64,000 nucleotides of DNA from Ferrimonas senticii DSM 18821 (GTDB lineage: Bacteria > Pseudomonadota > Gammaproteobacteria > Enterobacterales > Shewanellaceae). Positions 58,774 to 64,000 of the stretch are shown in pieces; the stretch's first letter is position 1, and each line of letters starts with the position of its first letter. The notes beneath the pieces were generated by a model, which was given only the letters and a program-made list of their open reading frames with translations, searched no databases and was not told where the DNA came from. The stretch is taken from positions 1 through 64,000 of the forward strand of contig NZ_AUGM01000020.1 in the NCBI RefSeq assembly GCF_000422665.1, written 5' to 3'. A program made the position numbers and the translations under genes.

Positions 58774-60362
58774 CAGGGCTGTTCCTTAAACTGCATCTGG
58801 TTGATGAAGTAACTGCGCTCGTAGGGATCAAACACAAAGTTCTGCACCCGGTTATTAACCGCAGTGTGCTGGCTGTAATTGGCGATAGGCAGCACCGGAT
58901 ATTGCTCGGCAATGGTGGTGGCAATCTGCTGACTCAACTGGCGCGCGCGCTGTGGCTCGGTGCCGTGCTGCAATTCGGCAAAGGCGCTATCCAATTGCGG
59001 TTGCGGCCAGTTCATTGCTCCCCAATCGCCGCCACCGTTGCTGTAGTCTTGAATTAAGGTTGCCAATGGATCGGCCAAGGTGGCGAAGTTTCTGGCCATT
59101 AATGCCACTTCGAGGCTGCCATCATTGTGGCCGGCGGGGATCATGCTGGAGTTACTTACATCGATGGCTAAGTCGATGCCAAGCTCGGCCCATTGCGCTT
59201 GAATGGCGGTGGCGACTACCGTCAGTTCGGGGCGATCGGCGTAGGTGACTAAGGTCAGTTCGAAGCGTTGGCCATCCTTAGTTAAAACACCATCGGCACC
59301 GCGTTGCCAGCCCTGTTCTGCTAACAGCTGTTTAGCGCGATCAAGGTTGTATTCCGCATGGTGATTGCTTTGGTGCCATTGCGGCATCGATGCCGGTAAC
59401 AGCTGGCCGCTGTCGGTGCCGGGGACATTCAACACATTGGCGGCGATCCCCACTCGATCCAACGCCAAACTCAGTGCCTGACGAGTGGCCACGCTATCCA
59501 GTAACGGATGGCCACTGTTGAGTTTCAACAATAGGCTGCGAGGCAATACGCTGCTGTGGATCTGCACCGGTGCATTTTCCAGTTGTGGCAGCATCGCTGG
59601 CTCTAAGGTAAAGACAATATCAGCTTCACTGGACTTGGCTTGCAGCATCCGACTTTCCGCCCGATGGCCGGTAAGGTAACTGGCGTATTCAATGGTGCCG
59701 ACTTGTCCCCAATAATCCGGGAAGGCTTGGACCAGTAATTTGTGCGGCGGTTCGAACTGGGTCAATCGATACGGACCGGTGCCGATTAAGGCGGTTACTT
59801 GGCCATTATCGTCGTAGCTGCTGGCCGCCAAGATGGCGGCGGAATAGTTGGTTAGCATCGCCCCGAGCACTTGGTAAGGCTGGCTCAGACGGATCACTAC
59901 GGTATGAGTGTCGGTGCTGCTGATGTCGACGATCGGCGCACGTCGCAGGGCGCCGTGATTGGCCAAGGCGTGCCGCAAGCTGCGCAGCACTGCATCGGCG
60001 TCCATGCTGGAACCATCATGAAAACGGACATCGGTTCTTAGGGTAAAGATCCATTCCAAGCCGTCATCACTGATCTGCCACTGGCTTGCCAGTGCCCCAC
60101 CCAGTTCGCCAGAGTCATTGACGTTCAGCAGGGTTTCAATCACCTGCATGCGGCTGAAGATGTAACCGTGTTTGGCCGGTTCCACACTGGTGAATTCCCA
60201 TGGGCCGCTGATGGCCAAGGTATTGTTTTTGGTTTGGTCGCTGGGGCCGCCATTTAACAGAAAGTGGCACAAACTGCCGCTGGCTATGGCCAACAAGGCA
60301 ATGGCAATGCCGCGTTTCAGTTGTGATTTACGGGCAACTTGCTGATAGTTCAGTTCGGGCAT
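58773..60362 (-). CDS. ABC transporter substrate-binding protein, family 5
   Basis: This 529-residue protein belongs to solute-binding family 5 (peptide, nickel, opine). It has an N-terminal hydrophobic anchor or signal segment (about 17-37). Typical stretches are WEFTSVEP, LRTDVRFHDGSSMDADAVLRS (position only, about 110-130), GTGPYRLTQFEP and the AKQLLAEQGW motif. A cysteine (SLCHF) in the N-terminal segment may allow lipid anchoring, but the lipobox is not clean. It is the first gene of a four-gene importer operon. The substrate is not deducible; peptide or nickel chelate are the usual candidates. Confidence 0.88.
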   Translation of the reverse strand: MPELNYQQVARKSQLKRGIAIALLAIASGSLCHFLLNGGPSDQTKNNTLAISGPWEFTSVEPAKHGYIFSRMQVIETLLNVNDSGELGGALASQWQISDDGLEWIFTLRTDVRFHDGSSMDADAVLRSLRHALANHGALRRAPIVDISSTDTHTVVIRLSQPYQVLGAMLTNYSAAILAASSYDDNGQVTALIGTGPYRLTQFEPPHKLLVQAFPDYWGQVGTIEYASYLTGHRAESRMLQAKSSEADIVFTLEPAMLPQLENAPVQIHSSVLPRSLLLKLNSGHPLLDSVATRQALSLALDRVGIAANVLNVPGTDSGQLLPASMPQWHQSNHHAEYNLDRAKQLLAEQGWQRGADGVLTKDGQRFELTLVTYADRPELTVVATAIQAQWAELGIDLAIDVSNSSMIPAGHNDGSLEVALMARNFATLADPLATLIQDYSNGGGDWGAMNWPQPQLDSAFAELQHGTEPQRARQLSQQIATTIAEQYPVLPIANYSQHTAVNNRVQNFVFDPYERSYFINQMQFKEQP

Positions 60363-60382
60363 AGAACAGCCAAAAATCGGAT

Positions 60383-60409
60383 GGTTTTGCCGATGGCTTC
60401 GCCAAAACC
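60383..60409. promoter_or_regulatory. inverted repeat in the importer operon leader
   Basis: GGTTTTG (60383-60389) pairs with CAAAACC (60403-60409), with an inner CGA/TCG pair after one mismatch. It ends about 20 bp upstream of the binding-protein start, so it could be an operator or a hairpin limiting ribosome access. Confidence 0.45.
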
Positions 60410-60510
60410 AATTGCGGGTGGCAGCGATAGTAGCGGCGATAATTTCTTCGACTCAACCTCAAACTGATTGGCTTTTGAACAAGCGCGCTTGCAGTAATGA
60501 TGTTCGTGAT

Positions 60511-61395
60511 TTAACCGGCGTTTTGGTCGTCTCGGAGTAACCAAATTAGCGTTAACAGAATAGGAATTAAGCCAATCGCCTGTTGCCACTGCGGCCAACC
60601 GATACCAATTACGCCATTGATGATGAAAACCAACGCGGGCGCCAACAAGCCGTATGCGTTGGCACTGCTGCCGCCAACAACCAGACTGGCGCTTTGGAAT
60701 AGGAAGAAGGTCACCATGGTTGAGATGGTGGCCAAATAGCCAATCGCCAGCCATTGATTATGATCAGGCCAGCTTAGTGGCGGTTGCCACAGCAGGGTGC
60801 CAATGGCCAGCAACAACGTCCCAGCAATGATCGACCATGCGGTCAGCTGCAGCATCGGTTCGCCACGATGCCAGTGGCGGATCACCAATGGATTTAACCC
60901 CATCAGCGCACAGGCCAGCACAAACACGCTGTTGCCAATAGGCCATGATTGTTGGCCTAAGGCCAGTGGATTGCCGCCGGAGATGATCCACAGCGCGCCA
61001 GCTACCCCAAGCAGTAACATCAGTAATCGTCGCGGTGCCATCGGTTGGCGCCAGCCAAGCCAAGCAAACAGCAGGCTAAACAGGGCTATGCTAGTGGACA
61101 GCGCACTCATGGCGACGGCACTGCTGCTGCTACCGGCAACAAACATCAGCAGGAAATAGCCCACCATCGGCGCGCTGATCAGCAGATAACGGCCAAAATC
61201 ACTGCAGCTTATCGGCCGCAGTTGCCCACGCACTGCCAACAGCACAATAAAGCCCAGTGCCGCCAACAGATAGCGCAGTAAGGTAGTGAGTAGCGGCGGG
61301 TAACTTTGGCCAAGGTAGTTGGCTAACGGGAAAGAGCTGCTGATCAATACCGCATACAGCAGCAAATACAGATGAGCACGGGTGGTCGCGGACAT
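60511..61395 (-). CDS. DMT/EamA family transporter
   Basis: This 294-residue protein has about ten hydrophobic segments arranged as two EamA repeats of five helices (about 1-140 and 150-290), the pattern of the drug/metabolite transporter superfamily. From the ATG at 61395 it follows GGAG; an upstream ATG at 61419 gives eight more residues without a ribosome site. The substrate is unknown. It is a single gene, divergent from glmU. Confidence 0.88.
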   Translation of the reverse strand: MSATTRAHLYLLLYAVLISSSFPLANYLGQSYPPLLTTLLRYLLAALGFIVLLAVRGQLRPISCSDFGRYLLISAPMVGYFLLMFVAGSSSSAVAMSALSTSIALFSLLFAWLGWRQPMAPRRLLMLLLGVAGALWIISGGNPLALGQQSWPIGNSVFVLACALMGLNPLVIRHWHRGEPMLQLTAWSIIAGTLLLAIGTLLWQPPLSWPDHNQWLAIGYLATISTMVTFFLFQSASLVVGGSSANAYGLLAPALVFIINGVIGIGWPQWQQAIGLIPILLTLIWLLRDDQNAG

Positions 61396-61514
61396 CGCTA
61401 CTCCGATGGTGTGGGTCATAACTGGTTGGCGAGTATGCCCGTAGTGGCAAAGGCTTAACAGAACTCGTCACAAGGGTATAATTCCGCCAGCTTTGAATTT
61501 AAGGAAACGGATTG

Positions 61515-62873
61515 ATGAAACTGGAAACGGTGATCCTGGCAGCGGGCAAAGGCACTCGTATGCGCTCGGCGCTGCCGAAAGTATTGCACGGCATTGCCGG
61601 TAAGCCGATGGTGCAACACGTGATTGATGCCGCGGCGGCGCTTAAGCCGGTGCAGACCCACTTGGTGTATGGCCACGGTGGCGAACAGCTGCAAGCCGCG
61701 CTGGCTCACAACCAAGTACAGTGGGCGCTGCAAGCGGAACAGCTGGGCACCGGCCACGCGGTCGATCAAGCCAGCTGGGACGACGACAGCCAAGTGTTGG
61801 TGTTGTATGGCGACGTGCCGTTGATCCAATCCGAAACCCTGCAGCGGCTGCTGGCGGTACAGCCGTACAACGGCATCGGCTTGCTGACGGTAAACCTGAC
61901 CGATCCAACCGGCTACGGTCGCATTGTTCGTAACGACGATGGCGTGGTGCAGGCGATTGTCGAGCACAAAGACGCCAACGATGCACAGCGGGCGATCAAC
62001 GAGGTGAATACCGGTATTTTGGTGGCCCCAGGGGCGGCACTAAAGCGCTGGCTGGCGAACCTGTCTAACGACAATGCTCAGGGGGAGTACTACCTGACCG
62101 ACGTGATCGCCATGGCGGCCGCCGAGGGTGGCGTCGCTACCGCCCAGCCAGACACCGCGATTGAGGTGGAAGGCGCGAACAACCGGGTGCAGTTGGCGCA
62201 GTTGGAACGTGCTTTCCAAGCTCGCGAAGCGGAAAAGGCGATGCTTGCGGGCGCCACCTTAGCGGATCCGGCTCGTTTCGATGTCCGTGGTGAACTGACG
62301 GTAGGCAACGACGTGTTTATCGACATCAACGTGGTGATCGAAGGCAAGGTAACCTTGGGCAACAACGTCACCATTGGCGCTGGTTGTATCCTCAAAGACT
62401 GCACCATTGCCGATGGCGCTGAGATCAAACCGCTGACCGTGGTTGAGGGCGCGGAAGTTGGCCCGGATTGCTCCGCGGGGCCATTCGCTCGTTTGCGTCC
62501 AGGCGCGCTGTTGGTGCAAGACAGCCACATCGGCAACTTCGTTGAGATGAAGAACGCCCGTTTGGGTAAAGGTTCTAAGTCCGGTCACTTAACCTATCTG
62601 GGCGATGCCGAGATTGGCGATAAGGTGAATATCGGTGCCGGCACCATTACCTGTAACTACGACGGTGCCAACAAGCATAAGACCATTATCGGCGATAACG
62701 TCTTTGTCGGCTCGGATAGCCAGCTGGTGGCGCCGGTCACCATCGGCGCCGGGGCGACCATCGCTGCGGGCACCACCGTCACTAAGAACGTTGCCGACAA
62801 CGAATTGGTACTCAGCCGGGTTAAGCAAAAGTCGTTGGCAAACTGGCAACGACCAGTGAAGCAGCCAAAGTAA
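61515..62873 (+). CDS. glmU: bifunctional GlmU: glucosamine-1-P acetyltransferase / GlcNAc-1-P uridylyltransferase
   Basis: GlmU makes UDP-GlcNAc for peptidoglycan and lipopolysaccharide. From the ATG at 61515 it is 452 residues. The N-terminal pyrophosphorylase domain has [11 protein letters not shown] (about 9-19), GDVPLI and GYGRIV. The C-terminal left-handed beta-helix (about 250-440) contains GPFARLRPG and the acetyl-transfer region [11 protein letters not shown] and CNYDGANK. With glmS downstream it forms the amino-sugar locus. A TTG one codon upstream is an alternative start. Confidence 0.97.
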   Translation: MKLETVILAAGKGTRMRSALPKVLHGIAGKPMVQHVIDAAAALKPVQTHLVYGHGGEQLQAALAHNQVQWALQAEQLGTGHAVDQASWDDDSQVLVLYGDVPLIQSETLQRLLAVQPYNGIGLLTVNLTDPTGYGRIVRNDDGVVQAIVEHKDANDAQRAINEVNTGILVAPGAALKRWLANLSNDNAQGEYYLTDVIAMAAAEGGVATAQPDTAIEVEGANNRVQLAQLERAFQAREAEKAMLAGATLADPARFDVRGELTVGNDVFIDINVVIEGKVTLGNNVTIGAGCILKDCTIADGAEIKPLTVVEGAEVGPDCSAGPFARLRPGALLVQDSHIGNFVEMKNARLGKGSKSGHLTYLGDAEIGDKVNIGAGTITCNYDGANKHKTIIGDNVFVGSDSQLVAPVTIGAGATIAAGTTVTKNVADNELVLSRVKQKSLANWQRPVKQPK

Positions 62874-62889
62874 CTGCCGCGTGATTGCG

Positions 62890-62915
62890 AAAAGGAGCCT
62901 ACGGGCTCCTTTTTT
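62890..62915 (+). terminator. intrinsic terminator after glmU
   Basis: AAAAGGAGCC (62890-62899), loop TACG and GGCTCCTTTTTT (62904-62915). Confidence 0.9.
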
Positions 62916-62947
62916 GTGGCGTAGAACCAAGCGAATGTTGCTGAGCT

Positions 62948-62996
62948 TTGCACTGCTCTGATTACGATATATACTTTCGTAACTTTCAAAACGAAA
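62948..62996 (+). promoter_or_regulatory. promoter and overlapping operators of the DeoR-glmS unit
   Basis: Promoter TTGCAC (62948-62953), 16 bp, TATACT (62970-62975). Two overlapping inverted repeats cover the -10 and start region: TTACGA/TCGTAA (62962-62967, 62977-62982) and TTTCGT/ACGAAA (62975-62980, 62991-62996). The position suggests repression by the adjacent DeoR-family protein. Confidence 0.6.
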
Positions 62997-63018
62997 TTTA
63001 AATCGTAGGTTTTTCGCT

Positions 63019-63792
63019 ATGTCGAAACGTAATACTCAGCAGCGCCGTCATAATATCGTGCTGCTAGTAAACCAAATGGGGGAGATCACAGTTGAACAAC
63101 TGGCACGTGATTTTGAAACCTCAGAGGTTACGATTCGAAAGGATTTGACTGCCTTGGAAACCGCAGGGCTGTTGTTGCGCCGCTTTGGTGGCGCAGTGGC
63201 GATGCCGCAAGAGGTGATCAGCGACGATCCGCTGCATAAGTTGTCGGCCTATAAACACGCCATCGGCCAAGCGGCGGCAGAGCTGATTAAAGACTATCAG
63301 CGCATCGTCATCGATAGCGGCCGCACCACTGGGGCGATGGTGCCGCATCTGGACAGCAAGCGTGGCTTGGTGGTGATGACCAATTCACTTAATGGCGCCG
63401 AAGCGCTGCGGGCATTGGATCAAGAACCAACCATTTTGATGACCGGTGGCACCTGGGATCCCCATTCGGGCTCGTTTCAAGGTCAAGTGGCTGAACAAGT
63501 GCTGCGATCCTACGATTTTGATCAGTTATTTATCGGTGCCGATGGCATCGATGTTGAACGCGGCAGCACCACCTTTAACGAGCTGATCGGCTTGTCGCGG
63601 GTGATGGCGGAAGTCGCCCGAGAAGTAAACGTGATGGTGGAAGCCGACAAAATTGGTCGTCGCATTCCCAATCTGGAACTGCCGTGGCAGCGCATCACCC
63701 GGGTGATTACCGATACCCGCCTAAGCGATGAGTTACGGTTACAAATCGAATCCAAAGGGGTACAGGTTATCTGTGCCGCGGTACAAATTTAA
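63019..63792 (+). CDS. DeoR-family transcriptional regulator
   Basis: This 257-residue protein has an N-terminal DeoR winged helix-turn-helix (about 5-60, with [19 protein letters not shown] at about 25-43). A C-terminal sugar-phosphate-sensing DeoRC domain (about 75-235) follows, including [15 protein letters not shown] and [13 protein letters not shown]. It sits between glmU and glmS with its own promoter and operator-like repeats, so it probably senses an amino-sugar phosphate and controls itself and glmS. The effector is inferred from context only. Confidence 0.92.
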   Translation: MSKRNTQQRRHNIVLLVNQMGEITVEQLARDFETSEVTIRKDLTALETAGLLLRRFGGAVAMPQEVISDDPLHKLSAYKHAIGQAAAELIKDYQRIVIDSGRTTGAMVPHLDSKRGLVVMTNSLNGAEALRALDQEPTILMTGGTWDPHSGSFQGQVAEQVLRSYDFDQLFIGADGIDVERGSTTFNELIGLSRVMAEVAREVNVMVEADKIGRRIPNLELPWQRITRVITDTRLSDELRLQIESKGVQVICAAVQI

Positions 63793-63805
63793 TCGAGGAA
63801 TTACT

Positions 63806-64000
63806 ATGTGTGGCATTGTTGGCGCGGTAGCGCAGCGTGATGTTTCTGAAATTTTGGTCGAAGGCCTAAAGCGTCTGGAATACCGCGGCTATGACTCCGC
63901 CGGTGTGGCGATCTTGGATGATGAAGGCAACATCGGTCGTGCTCGCCGTGTTGGCAAAGTACAAGAGCTGGATAACGCGTTGATTGAACAGCCAATCAGT
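63806..64000 (+). CDS. glmS: glutamine-fructose-6-phosphate aminotransferase (partial)
   Basis: The first 65 codons are present before the window ends. The start [17 protein letters not shown] gives the N-terminal nucleophile Cys2 of the class II glutaminase domain, and [13 protein letters not shown] (about 23-35) is diagnostic of GlmS. It begins 13 bp after the DeoR gene, after GAGGA, indicating an operon. GlmS makes glucosamine-6-phosphate, the precursor used by GlmM and GlmU. Confidence 0.96.
   Translation, partial: MCGIVGAVAQRDVSEILVEGLKRLEYRGYDSAGVAILDDEGNIGRARRVGKVQELDNALIEQPIS

Noticed and set aside
58773-60362. Naming the importer a nickel system (nik)
   Set aside because: Similarity to NikA by eye is general to family 5 binding proteins, and no metal-site residues or nickel enzyme genes are nearby.
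63793-63805. glmS ribozyme
   Set aside because: Only 13 bp separate the DeoR stop from the glmS start, and the ribozyme is a feature of Gram-positive bacteria.

Overview
The window is a stretch of gammaproteobacterial chromosome around the replication origin. Gene order and protein content fit the Shewanella/Ferrimonas branch of the Alteromonadales, and Ferrimonas is my best guess. This rests on recalled gene order and protein resemblance, because no database search was possible. Coding density is high and base composition moderately GC-rich. The exception is one AT-rich lipoprotein gene at about 20.3-21.6 kb.

Left part (1-16 kb). The edge carries tandem promoters of an rRNA operon that reads out of the window to the left, back to back with yrdA. 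Next come yrdB, aroE, hemF, tsaC, purE, a topoisomerase-type zinc-finger gene and smg-dprA-LysM on the minus strand, then def-fmt-rsmB-trkA on the plus strand. A pure heptanucleotide tandem repeat follows trkA. hemG, trkH, yigZ and pepQ follow on the minus strand. Themes are translation initiation and tRNA or rRNA modification, heme synthesis, and potassium uptake (trkA and trkH both present).

Middle (16-31.5 kb). fadBA (fatty acid beta-oxidation) has a perfect CRP-type site and a PsrA-like site upstream. tusA, an AT-rich unknown lipoprotein, a large secreted beta-propeller/amidohydrolase, tag, glyQS, guaC and a diheme cytochrome c peroxidase-like lipoprotein follow.

Origin region (31.5-48 kb). 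gyrB, recF, dnaN and dnaA run leftward; rpmH, rnpA, yidD, yidC, mnmE and mioC run rightward. The mioC-mnmG gap has the features of an enterobacterial-type oriC: 18 GATC sites, DnaA-box-like 9-mers and an AT-rich segment with 13-mer-like repeats beside mnmG. A second GATC-dense block (13 sites in 170 bp) with a perfect DnaA box lies between dnaA and rpmH. mnmG, rsmG, parA and parB follow. Four parS-type palindromes lie on the gyrB side of dnaA (23.8, 30.2, 31.5 and 34.1 kb). Two are inside genes, and one is the stem of the guaC terminator.

Right part (48-64 kb). A complete atpIBEFHAGDC operon is followed by a roughly 465 bp imperfect inverted-repeat element with no convincing gene. Then come a four-gene peptide/nickel-type ABC importer, a DMT-family exporter-like gene, glmU, a DeoR-family regulator whose promoter overlaps inverted repeats, and the start of glmS, cut by the window end. 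I saw no tRNA gene, insertion sequence, prophage or CRISPR array.
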